Shown: positions 12,295-24,887 of the stretch, piece after piece
How the letters are laid out: every line of letters starts with the position of its first letter
Position numbering within the stretch: position 1 is the first letter of the stretch
NCBI GenBank assembly: GCA_905182995.1
Contig: CAJJDP010000084.1
Coordinates: forward strand, 106,024 to 170,023
Source of the DNA: Paramecium octaurelia
Taxonomy: Eukaryota > Ciliophora > Oligohymenophorea > Peniculida > Parameciidae
Direction: 5' to 3'
Length of the DNA stretch: 64,000 nucleotides
Notes under the pieces: generated by a model
What the model saw: only the letters and a program-made list of their open reading frames with translations
Told to the model about the DNA's origin: nothing
The model's database searches: none
Made by a program: the position numbers and the translations under genes

Positions 12295-14880
12295 CCATTC
12301 TTATTTTTAGATCTAGTATTGAGTTGAAAAAAGAGTTGGCAAAAATCCTACCTTGATTTATCCATTTCATCAGTAATAAAGTGAACAACAACTTACTTGC
12401 CTATAAGATTATCTTTGATTTACTCATAAATCTTAGAGTGAGTAAATATCAATTAACCCTAGACATTTTTGTATGACTCACCATTCTTACCCAATACAAA
12501 TATTGAATAGCCATCTGCATCATCAAATCTTCGCAATTGTTTTATAAAAATTTATTGTTATTAATTTAATTTCATTGTTACGCTACAAATTTATTCTAAT
12601 AAAAAATCTCCTTTATTGTGTATTTTCCCTGTTACTCTTACTTTCGATGCTGGGAAATTTTTAATTAATAGGGAATTTCAATTCTAAATTGACTTAAGAC
12701 TTAAAGTTAATGTCTTTGATGTTGAAGGTTTAAGGAACACCCTTCTCGTTCACACAAGATATTTAAACATTAGCATCCTTTAATATTTCAAATCCAATAA
12801 TCGTTCCATTCAAAGTCAGTTTAGGAATTATAATTATTTAGGCATCTGAACCTAATTAAATTTACTCATCCCCCAAAATGAAACAGCAGATTAATCTAAA
12901 AAATTCAGGATCTAGCAAGAGATCCTCATTTTAATAGAAATCTCCATTTTGAATAATGGCAGAATATTTGGTTTGAGATTTTAGGAATGGAATTATGATT
13001 TCACCTTTAACCAAATTTTAAAGGCTTCATCAATCCATACCCAATTCGATCATCAACCAATTTCTCTAATTTTTCATCAAATATCCCATATTTGTATCTT
13101 GCAGATACAATTGACTATTTTTCTTCCCTTCCCAATTATTGCTCTACAAGATAGCCCATTTCCAATAAATTCTATAATAAAGGCTCCTCTTTCAATTTTT
13201 TAGATTGATTCCAATGCAATCTCTTTAATTACTTTCTTAATAGGAGGATAATCATAAGTAATATTTATCTGTTCTTAGGGAATAAAGGCCTCTAAACATA
13301 TATTTGTAAATTATTATTCATTTTTAGCCAAATAATAGTTTTCAAGTTGATTTGAAATATTTTATCGTCAAACTTTAGATATTCTTTAATTAAACAAATA
13401 AATTGACAAGTTCCCCATAAACAAAATATGGCTTGTTATTATCGCAAAAATACAAGATTTTATCATTGTTCATCTATTTGATTTCATAATTGGTGAAATA
13501 AGTATTCAAATCTTAAACTTAATCTCCATTATACAGGCGGCTTATAGCCTTTTGTTTCTTCAAATACTAGGTTTCCAAGTATTGCTCAAAAATACTAAAA
13601 TCCGAATGTGGTTCAAAATACTGTTTTAAATACTTTTCAATTAATTAATTGGTATTCATCCCTAAAAATAATTTAAAATATTTGCATCTATCAATTTTAA
13701 ATCCATGGCATTCCTGCCAATCAGTTGAAATTTCATTTCTGATTTACTTTGCATATCCATATGTTATTTTGTGATATTTTGATATATTACTGTTGGATTG
13801 TTTGGATAATCCAATAGTAAATCAAAGTCATAATGTTAACTTTCAATCCATTTGATATATAATCATTGTTTACCATATTAAAGCAATCCCCTTAGAACTA
13901 TTTACCTAAGAGGATTAAATTTTTCTGATTATTATTTTGTCCAAATATATGCCTCATTCAAATTTTATATAATTTCTTTACTTTTCTCTAATTTTGTAGA
14001 AGGATCCTCTTTTTGTTTTTCAATATCCCCAAATTACTTGAAAAATAGATTTCCTACAAAAATAGTCAAAAAATTTCTTATCTAATTTTCCTATTTCTTC
14101 CATTTACTCAATAGTTAAGATGCTAAAGCAAGAGTTTGTGAAAGTAAAGTCTATTTTTTCTATCAATATTATTATTTAAAATTACCTTTTCGTTCAGCTA
14201 ATTTAATTTATTAAAGAAGATTCAATCACTTTATTAGGAGACTTAATCAATTCTAAAAGATTTAATTAATGGAGTAAATCAGGAGATAATTTATTGATTC
14301 CTTTTTCTGTATAAGCATCCTCTAGATAATCATGGATAGATAGTTTGTTCGAATCTTTAAACTAATTCTTTGATCTATACATTAGTACTAATTTGCATTT
14401 TTACTCAATTGAATTTAAAATTATCTTTATATTTAGAGATGTATCTTAGGATAAGTCTCAAAATTGATTTCAAATAATTTCTTATTCATCTTTTATGAAA
14501 TCTCTTTTTATCTTTTAGTTATCTCTTCAGTTTACATGGGTTCATTCTTTAGATTATCATGAATCAAATTAACTTGATATCCTTTCTAATTCAAGATATT
14601 TAGAAAGTATTTATAATCGTATTGATCAGAACCTTTTATGAATTTCTACTATCCATCATCCTTAGAAATCAAGACTGATTACTCTAATTGAGTAATATCA
14701 AAGTCATTAGTATCAGAATTAGAATTATCATCGGAATCAGATTCAGATTTCTCGTGATTCTTCTATCATTTTTATTTTATCCTTCTGAACAAAATTTTTG
14801 AGTGTTTTCAACACTAAAAAAATCCCTGTTAAAAAAATAACAATTCATTTAAATATGACTGAATCTTTCATTTTTTGAAT
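11692..14880 (-). CDS. Unidentified protein-coding region, one or two genes
   Basis: Long glutamine-containing minus-strand frames fill this interval, but I could not join them into one clean model. The 5' end (near 14873) encodes a hydrophobic stretch (IVIFLTGIFLVL), then an acidic Ser/Asp run near 14740. The middle (about 13,900-14,200) is helical; a 26-nt GT...TAG intron is clear there, giving ALASQLLSKWKKQ downstream. The last frame (QGDILYDKEFNLIAIATAFY) ends in TGA at 11692-11694. Weak echoes of the Hsp70 or Hsp110 C-terminal region (NEAYIWTKQQSEKFNPL) are not enough for a name. Several in-frame TGA codons, near 14848, 14480 and 13865, mean unseen introns, two genes, errors or decay. 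A copy of the last third is repeated from 10679 in the left contig end. Confidence 0.5.
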
Positions 14881-15139
14881 TATCCAAAGAGACTTTTTGC
14901 TTATTCTATATAAGAAGAATAAATTAGCAATAAAATTTTATAACAGCTACAATAATTTAAATTTTTTTCTACTCAAAAAAATAAAAGATTCTTAGAAATT
15001 TGGAAAGGGTTTTACTCCAAATTAAGAAAATATATTTTAAACTTTCATACTAATCAGGATTAGTATACATTATACATTTATTAATCCAATAGCGTTATTA
15101 CAATAATAACCAAATGTTAATATTACGTTAAAATATATC

Positions 15140-15893
15140 AATTTATAATTTCCTCATATAAATACTTGCTTGATAATTTTTCTATGATACAAGCCGTTGC
15201 ATTTTCCAAGTATCTGTCAATATTCCTAAGTTTTAAAATGGTTTTGATTCAAGATAGAAATTTTTTCCTTGCTCATATCGATTCAATAATTCCTTATATC
15301 CCTAATATAAATTATTATTTTAAGTACACGTTTAATTAAGCTAGGAGATATCTTCTTACATGAAGAACACAATTCTTTACTATTATTATAAGGTAGGATA
15401 ATCACCTTCAATTTTCTATTAATCTGCAAACTATTTTAGAACTCTTGGATCAACTACCACAACCCTAACACAATAGTTTTAAACAAATCTCAAAAAAGAT
15501 TTCCATTATCCCTTCCATTCTCATCTAACAATCTTCTGCTTTTTATGAAGTTAAGTATTCACCTTAATATAATTTAATAATTGTTTTATCTTACTTTTTA
15601 ATTTTTGAAGAGGAGAAATAGAACTCCTAAATAATTTGAAACTTTGGAAAAGGATGTAAGTAATGTAGCAATAATTTGGAAAATCAATAACAAATAATTA
15701 GAGAAAAAAATCAAAAACATAGGAAGTAATTAGAAAAGTAGTGAAATTTTAGATGTGGATTGAGAAGATGTTGGAGATTTAATGTTGAATAATATGTCAC
15801 TATGAACGAACTTTGGGTAGCTTGAGGTTCATACTCTATGAGCAAGGAGTAACAAAATTTACTAATAACATTCTTAATCTCAATATCTATCAA
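15140..15893 (-). CDS. Unidentified coding-like stretch
   Basis: Two minus-strand frames look like coding sequence. One starts at 15893 with MIDIEIKNVISKFCYSLL and is open for 60 codons before TGA at about 15708. Another, around 15,150-15,330, encodes YKELLNRYEQGKNFYLESKP and then NIDRYLENATACIIEKLSS in a neighbouring frame before a TGA near 15145. They may be exons of one gene, but I could not place the introns. No family is recognised. Confidence 0.3.
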
Positions 15894-16587
15894 TCAATTA
15901 TCAATAAATAAATAAGAAAATTAGTAAATATTCATCATGTTTCCTCGAGATTAATATATTTAGGATGCATTTTCGCCTCATAAATTCAAGTTTTTGTTTT
16001 GTAATTTTAATTCCTTTTCTTTCTCTTTCAATTTTTTTTTCCATTATCATAATTAAATGTTTATAGGGTTATTTAAAGATGGCTGTTAAGGATATGATTT
16101 TATGCTAGTCTTTTTATGCTTTTGGCAAAATGTCCATAAAAATTTGAATAGTATATTAATATTTTCTTTTACTCAAGTGTTTTTTAGGAGCCTTGTTAGT
16201 TATTTAAATATTTTCATTTCAACTTTTTTTTCCATTGTTAGTTGTTTATAGTAAGTAGGCTGCTATAGCAAAATATAGATAAACTATTAAAATTCATTTT
16301 GCTGACATATAAAATTAATATTTGAAGATTAATTTACATGATCCAAAATTAGGTGGATATTAGAACATCAAAATATAAATTTTGCAATACACAAATTAAC
16401 TCTGTTAGAAAAAGCTTAAAATATATTAGAAAAGACTTATAAAATAACCCTTTAAATAAAGAGATCAAATAGCTAAGAAAAATAACTATAAAAAAACAGG
16501 ATAATAAATAAATCAAATCAAAACGTTTAAAAACTCTTTTAAAAGTAGGAATTGCACTAATTTTGTGATATTTGAATTTGATTTATA
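15894..16587. other. No gene seen
   Basis: AT-rich sequence with no supported frame, repeat or RNA gene on either strand. It precedes the second assembly joint repeat. Confidence 0.5.
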
Positions 16588-17895
16588 TTGGATGATCATC
16601 ATCCAAAAGAATCGATTTCATTCTTTAATGAGGAGATTAAATCAAATCTAAAAATGAAGAATGCATAAAATATCAATTTGTGTTTAATTACGTATAATAT
16701 AAATCAAAAGCATCAAAATTGGCAAATAAGGCAATCAAATTAATTCCAAATAATAGTAAATTATAAATGAAAATGAACTGATCGTTTATATTTTAGGATT
16801 TGCACTAAAGCAATTAAAACTAATAAGGTTGGCTTAAGATTAGCTTTAATAGCCTTTAAACATCAATCCAAATGATGAATTTGTTCATTTTACCATATTA
16901 TAAACACAATAACAATAGTTAATCCCTGAAACATTTAATGTATATCGATTTCAATTTAAGAAAGATACAACAGTATAAATAATCAATAAAATATTATGAA
17001 GGAACTATCCAACTCAATCCCTACGAGAGCATATATTATTTAAATAAAGGTAGACTAATTTATAGTAAGGGTTGAATTTGAGCAAGATTGGTAGGTGAAA
17101 TAAAACATCTATTTATATTAGAAAGCAATTCTTTGTTATTATTAAATATTTAATCTTGATTTAGAAAGCAAAACTGAAGAACTATTATACTTAAAGAAGG
17201 TTTCTAAAATATTAAAATTTAATGAAAGTTAGTATTATTCAAAAAAATTCAGTTGCTTTCCAAAGGCTCAATAAACCGTTAAGAAGAGCAACTAGCTTGT
17301 TTTGATAATTTGATAAGGATCAGGCCTAAACACCCTGAAGCATATTATTTAAAAGGTATTCATTCTCAATTAAAGATTAGCTGTGACATTTAATAATGAT
17401 CAATTATTGATTTACTTTGCATTGAATTTATTTTGAAAAATCAATAGAGTTCCTTAAAAGGCTTTATAAATAGATCCTTGACAGATATAAGCTCACAGAA
17501 GTAGAAGTTATATATATTTTAAAGATAGGTGAGCCCTAGTAAGGATTTAATCAATTTTCAATTATAGAACATTTAGAAATAATTTATAAATCAAAAAATA
17601 CTTCTCAAAAATTTAATCCTAAAAGTATAAAAATTAAATATGACATAATAATTAAAATTTATTTCAAAGAATATAAATAAATATAATTCTTAATGATTAA
17701 TTTGTAGTTACCTAGTCTCAAACTTTCATTTTTCTTTCTTTATATTATAGAGAATGATTAAATTACGATATGCATTTCAAGTTTCAAAATAAAAGTTGCA
17801 TAACCAAATGAATGTACATTTTATAATGATAATTTATCCTAATTGTCTCATTTTTTAAGTTGAAATGCAATTTCTTACTACTCAAGAATAACAAG
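16588..17895. repeat. Assembly overlap, left copy (joint 2)
   Basis: These 1308 bp reappear at 17897-19204, separated by a single N at 17896. The left copy ends exactly at the N, and the right copy continues into the WD40 gene. I read this as an unmerged contig overlap, not a tandem duplication. Confidence 0.9.
16800..17560 (+). pseudogene. Decayed TPR-repeat gene (left contig copy)
   Basis: Fragments of TPR units appear in successive but shifting frames, for example SIKYYEGTIQLNPYESIYYL near 16985 and FDKDQA/RPKHPEAYYLKG near 17310-17355. Each TPR end (YLKG-type) is followed by a GT...AG segment of about 20-30 nt, the same placement as in the intact TPR gene at 5584-7498. No continuous frame links the units and no start is visible. 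This is a decayed host paralogue with several frame breaks. The same relic appears in the right contig copy. Confidence 0.6.
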
Positions 17896-17896
17896 N

Positions 17897-19204
17897 TTGG
17901 ATGATCATCATCCAAAAGAATCGATTTCATTCTTTAATGAGGAGATTAAATCAAATCTAAAAATGAAGAATGCATAAAATATCAATTTGTGTTTAATTAC
18001 GTATAATATAAATCAAAAGCATCAAAATTGGCAAATAAGGCAATCAAATTAATTCCAAATAATAGTAAATTATAAATGAAAATGAACTGATCGTTTATAT
18101 TTTAGGATTTGCACTAAAGCAATTAAAACTAATAAGGTTGGCTTAAGATTAGCTTTAATAGCCTTTAAACATCAATCCAAATGATGAATTTGTTCATTTT
18201 ACCATATTATAAACACAATAACAATAGTTAATCCCTGAAACATTTAATGTATATCGATTTCAATTTAAGAAAGATACAACAGTATAAATAATCAATAAAA
18301 TATTATGAAGGAACTATCCAACTCAATCCCTACGAGAGCATATATTATTTAAATAAAGGTAGACTAATTTATAGTAAGGGTTGAATTTGAGCAAGATTGG
18401 TAGGTGAAATAAAACATCTATTTATATTAGAAAGCAATTCTTTGTTATTATTAAATATTTAATCTTGATTTAGAAAGCAAAACTGAAGAACTATTATACT
18501 TAAAGAAGGTTTCTAAAATATTAAAATTTAATGAAAGTTAGTATTATTCAAAAAAATTCAGTTGCTTTCCAAAGGCTCAATAAACCGTTAAGAAGAGCAA
18601 CTAGCTTGTTTTGATAATTTGATAAGGATCAGGCCTAAACACCCTGAAGCATATTATTTAAAAGGTATTCATTCTCAATTAAAGATTAGCTGTGACATTT
18701 AATAATGATCAATTATTGATTTACTTTGCATTGAATTTATTTTGAAAAATCAATAGAGTTCCTTAAAAGGCTTTATAAATAGATCCTTGACAGATATAAG
18801 CTCACAGAAGTAGAAGTTATATATATTTTAAAGATAGGTGAGCCCTAGTAAGGATTTAATCAATTTTCAATTATAGAACATTTAGAAATAATTTATAAAT
18901 CAAAAAATACTTCTCAAAAATTTAATCCTAAAAGTATAAAAATTAAATATGACATAATAATTAAAATTTATTTCAAAGAATATAAATAAATATAATTCTT
19001 AATGATTAATTTGTAGTTACCTAGTCTCAAACTTTCATTTTTCTTTCTTTATATTATAGAGAATGATTAAATTACGATATGCATTTCAAGTTTCAAAATA
19101 AAAGTTGCATAACCAAATGAATGTACATTTTATAATGATAATTTATCCTAATTGTCTCATTTTTTAAGTTGAAATGCAATTTCTTACTACTCAAGAATAA
19201 CAAG
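17897..19204. repeat. Assembly overlap, right copy (joint 2)
   Basis: This matches 16588-17895 and runs directly into unique sequence at 19205. The decayed TPR gene therefore lies once in the real genome, just upstream of the WD40 gene. Confidence 0.9.
18109..18869 (+). pseudogene. Decayed TPR-repeat gene (right contig copy)
   Basis: This is the second assembly copy of the relic at 16800-17560, 1309 bp downstream. It holds the same broken TPR units and intron-like GT...AG segments. It is not a separate gene. Confidence 0.6.
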
Positions 19205-19245
19205 TTTATTGATAAGTAATTATTTTTTATAATAAAATAATTAGA

Positions 19246-20237
19246 ATGAAGTAATATCAAAATGAAATTATAAACAAAGATGAAGGCCACTTGGAACTAA
19301 TAAATTCGTATAACTTAGGTTAATAATATGTTGATTAATTGCACTATAGTAGTGAGCATTCAATCCTATTGATGAGAATAGGGAGAAAAATCAATGTCTT
19401 TATTTTTAATGAATTATCACTTAAATTAATTGGAAGTTTCCTTAACAGTAGAGAGTATTTCTCAAATATATTTTCAATGAATAAATAAAATGTGATTATC
19501 TCTGGAGATTCAACTGGAAAGTGTAAATTATTTTAGCTGTCTAATTTGATCTCAAGTCGTTATTTGTATCTACTACAAGGACATAATGGTTGCATCTCAT
19601 ATATTGATATGAATGATCAAGAAAGCGATTTGGTTACTAGTAGTGTTAATTCAACAATAAAGTTTTGGAATAAAAGAAACATATGGTGTTGTTACTAAAC
19701 TATAATCTAACATTAAGATCTTCTTTTAGGGTTTAGTTTGAATAATTCTGGAAATCAATTAGTTTCATATGGGTTTGATGATTACGTTTTAGTAATATAG
19801 AAAGTGAAAAATAAATAAATTTGGTAAGTAATCCAAAAAATTAGTGATCGATTATTTAAGGCGGAAGGCTAACTTACATCAGTGATACTAAATTTTACAT
19901 ACAGCCAAAAGAGAAAGATTTAATGATAGTATATAGTAATGAGGTAAACCAGAATTTCTTTTAATAAACAGCTTAAATTAAATTATGGTAAGGATCTTCT
20001 AGTCTAGATTGTTTATCTAAGATACAATTTGTAAGATCAAATTTGGTGCTTGTTTAAAAGTTGGACAAAATTATAAGTTGTCTTAAGTTAAATTTAGACG
20101 GAGATGTTATTTCTTAGGAATATATAGATATTTCTAAAAAGAAATTTGTTGCATACATGAGTTAAGATGCAAACTATTTATTTATAGCAAATTGTGATTC
20201 ATATTAATTATAAATCAGAAAGAATTTTGGATTTTGA
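19246..20237 (+). CDS. WD40-repeat protein
   Basis: The ATG at 19246 opens MKQYQNEIINKDEGHLELIN, and the frame continues for about 200 codons with TAA/TAG glutamines. WD40 features include GHNGCISYIDMN, then STIKFWNK (the W-x end of a blade), and a following SGNQLVSYGFDDYVLVIQ. Beta-propeller proteins of this kind act as binding scaffolds. The frame must shift between 19,830 and 19,870. Removing a 17-nt GT...AG segment (19844-19860) gives an in-frame 324-aa model ending in TGA at 20235, but 17 nt would be shorter than usual, so a frameshift is the alternative. At four or fewer blades it is short for a full seven-blade propeller, so it may be truncated. Confidence 0.65.
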
Positions 20238-20865
20238 TTCATATTTAATTATGAAAAATTTTAATTGCACAATGAATTTTTGAAGAAATCCTACTATCTT
20301 CTTTTGGTAGTGTATAATTAAATTGAACCTAACATCGTTGAATTAATGATAGCTCAATTAAAAGTTAAGACTCTAAAAGATGCAATACTCATGATAGTGA
20401 AATATGATGATCTAACATTAAGATTAAAAAATATGATGAAATATCTAATCCTGTATTTCCTATATTTTATACTTATACTTCTAACATTTACAAATAAAAA
20501 TTTGAAATTTAAGAAAAAGATTAGTTTTCATTAGAGGTTTCATCTTTCTTGAATCTGAGATGTAAAAATCTTCTATACTCAGACTTTTAAAATAACTTTT
20601 GTGGGTGAAATATGATTATTCTAACACCTTTATGTATATTTATTTTTATGTTCTGATGTTATTCAGCAAATATTTCAGATTTTGTGATGAATTAGTTTGC
20701 AATTTAACTCAACTACTTATGTGTATAAACAGTGACTCGTATTTTTTGCGTTTAGAATTATCGTTTTAATCTGTTTGGAAAATATTCGTTAAAATAATGA
20801 TGTTACGATCTATAAGAAATCTCAAAAATAATTATCGATCGATCATATGATATTATTATTATAAA
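20238..20865. other. Interval after the WD40 gene
   Basis: A plus-strand frame at 20346-20534 (MIAQLKVKTLKDAILMIVKYDD) may be residue of a further WD40 blade, but it is not joined to the upstream gene in frame. Otherwise nothing is supported here. Confidence 0.35.
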
Positions 20866-23800
20866 TCATTTGAGATACTATTTAGAACCTGGTCTAATTG
20901 ATCTTAATTCTTATATTTTAACAGTTATAAAAGATTTGATTTCTTATTTTAATTCTTTCTGCTCTATAAGCATCTCTACGCTAAGAAAGGATCTATCAAA
21001 AGGATCTTCTTTTTTTTACAATAGGAGTCGTTTAATTGTCACTCTATCTACTATTTACTAAATTTATCTATAATAATGATACTTTAGAATTTGGTAACAT
21101 TACTGGATCAGTCATTAAATTTTGAGTCAGACTGTCAATATATCTTCTTTATCTATTGGGATCCTATTAAAGTTCTCTGAAAAGTTGATCATAATCGATC
21201 TTCAATTACTATAGACTATTTATAATTTATAAGAATTCTTAGAGTTAATATTGAGTTTTCAATTTTAAATAGCCCATTTAATTCACCAACTGATGTAAAA
21301 TCTCAAGTTAAAAAGTACTAAAATAATCAATAAATTATCTTACGAATTATTCATAGCTAGTTCATCCAAAAACTCTTATTGATTTTTGATATTTATAAAT
21401 ATATCAACTATGTAGCTTGATAAATGTCTCGGCTCAATCTTTACATCATATTTAGTAAAAAATTTCGAGGTTAAACAGTTATTGTTTTCTGGACCGTTAA
21501 GCTTTACTACAACATAATTTAGGTTTTCTGTAAAGGTTTATCGCGATACTTCTATAAGGAATGCTTTTGGCTCAATCTTAGTAAACAGAACGATGTTTTT
21601 AAATAATTCTTCAAAACCCTTCCAACCTCCAAGACATTTCTTTTCTGCAATTTCTAGAAGTAGTTATTTCAGAAATTTTTCCTTACGTTCCTACAGAGTC
21701 AGGTTACGAATGTGGACAGTTTATGCGCTATCTTCCTCTTACTTTAGTTTTTAGGTTGTAGTGAGACATTAGTCAAGCAATTCCTTTATATCATTAATAT
21801 AAACTAAAGCAAAATTTGAATAGGTATCAGAATTAGATTAGACATAGTCTACAAATTTCTTGTTATATATATTGCTGTGGGTTGTCAATATATAAGAAAA
21901 TAATTGAGAAACTGCTTATTTAAATCTAAAAGCTGGAATGATATTAGTGACTTTAACTCTATCTTGATCGACGTATGCTTTAATAAGACCCTCAATAAGA
22001 AATTCTTTAATGACTTTATTTTCTGAAAATATCTTAAATGCCTTATCTGATGTTTTACCGTGCTACTGCTAAATAACATAATCATTGAAAATATAAAATA
22101 AGTCCATTCCCAAAACTCTCAAGTGGGTGTCTTCTATTAATTCTTGATACTTCATTGTAATAATTGTGAATTCACATATCGAAATTATTTCATCTAAGTA
22201 ATCTAAAGCCATGTTATTAGAATTGTAAATGAAACAGTAATGGAAAATATCATTCATGAATTAATTAGATAATAATCCATAAGGATATTTTGGTTTATAA
22301 TTTTCATCAAGTAAACTCGAAGCCACCTTGCTTTGAAAGGATAAAAACTGAATTGTATTCTACACGCTTCTAGGATTTAGCAATAATACATCATATTTAG
22401 CTTTGTCTATTTCGCTTTATTAAGTTAATTTTGAAGATGATCCAAAATATCTTTTATCATACTACAAGATTACATATGATATGACATAATCAATTATCAT
22501 ATGCTGTTGGAGAGAATTAATTTTTTAAATTAGCAAGTATAGAAATGTCATAGGATCAATTTCAGGAGTTTTATCTAATTGAATCAGTTCAGTTTTTAAT
22601 GGGGCCATTTATTTGACATTTGAATAAATTTTAGCTAAGAGTGGCTAATTCTTAATTTAAGCTAGAAGATCTTTGTTAATTTTAGATATTTTAGCATTTG
22701 CTTAATTAGTATTATAAATAAAAGGATTAAAGATCTCCAATAATACTTGTTATAAATTAAACATCATGCCCTAATAACAACAACTATCAAATTTTTCTTT
22801 TTCAGTCACTTTTTCAATGTCTAAATTGATTTCAATTAATTTAACCAAGTAAGTAAATAATTCTAGTTATTATTTTTTTCCTCTTCTGATAATTCTTAGG
22901 AAGATATCAGCCATTTAATTGATTATTTCATAAATGGGTCTTCTATAGCATTCTATAAGAATTGGTAAGCCTTAATCTGAACAGAAAATTTGATTGACTT
23001 CTGGAAAATCTCTTGGAAATGTGCTCAAACATAAAATTGAACCAAACATTGAGTATTTCTGTAGATCCCTGCCATTTTTGTATTATTGGAATTTTCCATA
23101 AGCCCAACTATCTTCTAATAAAAGTTCTGTAATTCTTGGATAAAATGATAATTTATCTAATAATCGCAAAGCTCTCTATTGATTTACACAATCAGATAAA
23201 TTTACTTATTAACATTTGCTGAGTTCTCTTTTAGTAATTAAATCCAAAAATCTTTAAGCATCTTTCTGTTGAGATTTGGTATCAAGGTAAGTTAGCAATT
23301 AATTAATAGCTGGATGATCTAAGTTTTCAAATGATGATTCAAAATTTTTGGATATCTATTATCCAAACAACATATCATAAACTTAAGATGCATTTGTATT
23401 TTCTAAATTTGTATAATTGTTTACATCCTCTCTACTTCCAAGCCATTCTAATTTTTCCGGTTTCGCTACAGCGCATACAAGTTTCTCAAGAACAGCATTT
23501 ATTAATTTTGTCCAAACGAGTTTCGATATTGAACCTTCATTAAAGATAACATTATCCTCAAAAACTTGACATTCTGATAAATTTATTACAATTTTGACAA
23601 GCCAAGTCACTTTCTAAGATTAAATGTATTATTCTGAAGATATGACACCGTATATTATCTCAGATAAAATGATATCACTAGTAACAGTTTAAAATTATTC
23701 TAAAAATTTTGCATAGAGGTTGTTAATTTTCAACTCTTTCGTGTTGATCATAAAACACCTTTTCAAAATAGCTTCTTCATTAACATTTGTGTCGAATTCA

Positions 23801-24426
23801 TTACTATTATTTTATGTTATTTATTACTCTATTTCTTATTACATATTTTATGAACTTTATTATTAAACTTCTTACAATATTTGCTATTCATCCGACAATT
23901 ATGTATTTTATTAAACCTATTAATCGATATCAAATTCAATAATGTTTTAACCCTATTATAATCCAATATGCTAATCTTTTTATTAAGAGTCTTGCTAAAC
24001 TTATTATAATTAAATTTTTTATTAATTATTTTATATTAAACATTTATTATTAATCGAAGATACATTTGACATTAATACAGCTTTACATTCTTAATTTATC
24101 TCCTCCTTTTAACTGAGATCTACTTAAGTTGTTACATCAATTAATTTTGGCTTTTTTAATGATACTTGAATCTTTAAATTGACTTGTTAGTGTGAAAAAC
24201 TTAATTATTATTTTGTATGTTATCCTTTATCAAATGTTTGGATTTATTAATCTTATTATGTAATTTAGATTAGCTTTTCCTTTGTTTCTACTTTCATCAT
24301 ATCAAGTTGTTCCTTCTTGATTTGTTCCTATTATTACAAGTTTTTTAGACCAACTTGCTAAATTTTACTCCAGTATTTTTGATAAGCTTCTTATTATTCA
24401 ATTGGTTATGATTTTCTATTCCCCAT
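20866..24426 (-). CDS. Ufd2/UBE4-type ubiquitin chain-elongation factor (E4)
   Basis: The spliced model is 1169 aa, in frame after removing two introns (21318-21343, 26 nt, and 21058-21082, 25 nt). Residues 1 to about 200 are glutamine-rich and coiled-coil prone (MGNRKSQPIEQQEAYQ). The central 700 residues match the helical Ufd2 core, including GMMFNLQQVLLEIFNPF. The C-terminus is a U-box: SLTQNLMTDPVMLPNSK, then IVDRVTIKRLLL and KKEDPFDRSFLS, matching the family's D-P-V and D-P-F-x-R landmarks; an intron splits the box. E4 enzymes use the U-box to recruit ubiquitin-loaded E2 and extend chains on substrates bound for the Cdc48/proteasome route. The Gln-rich N-terminus is not a standard family part. 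Stop TGA is at 20866-20868. Confidence 0.9.
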
Positions 24427-24887
24427 ATTAAGATTAGTTAAAATATTATTAAATCTGGTTCAAAAAAGTGAAATTTATATCCTAATTTCCTCAAATTCTA
24501 TCTAACAATTTATTGCAAACCGAATTAATTAACAACAAATTTTGTTTATCCTGAAGCTACCTCATTTGACTAATGAAGAATCTTAAGAAACTAATTTATA
24601 TTACTTTACTTTCTCCCACAATTTGCTTATAGATTGAAAAATAATAATACAACGCACTATGATCCATTAGTAAAAATAACCTTACAAATTTAGAATAGGC
24701 TCTAGAACATTCATAATGAAGAAAAAAATTGTCGCACCTATTCTATAATAGAATATTATTTAATGTAAAGTGGATTGAATGTTTTATTTTATAACAAATT
24801 TTCTCAATAATAAATATAAAAGAAAATATGATATTTTTATTATTAAATTATTTATGTACGAAGTATCACAAAAATATATAGATAGTA
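24427..24887. other. Intergenic, likely Ufd2 promoter
   Basis: About 460 bp between the Ufd2-type gene start and the next minus-strand gene's stop. No frame or element is recognised. The promoter of the Ufd2-type gene should lie here. Confidence 0.4.

Noticed and set aside
12900-13950. Calling the minus-strand region an Hsp70/Hsp110 chaperone
   Set aside because: A few segments echo Hsp70 family spacing, but no ATPase signature motif (such as D-L-G-T or G-G-T-F-D) was found, and the segment order does not fit.
10270-19204. Biological tandem duplications of about 1.0 and 1.3 kb
   Set aside because: Each pair appears identical, abuts a lone N and has the left copy ending exactly at it; unmerged contig overlap is simpler.
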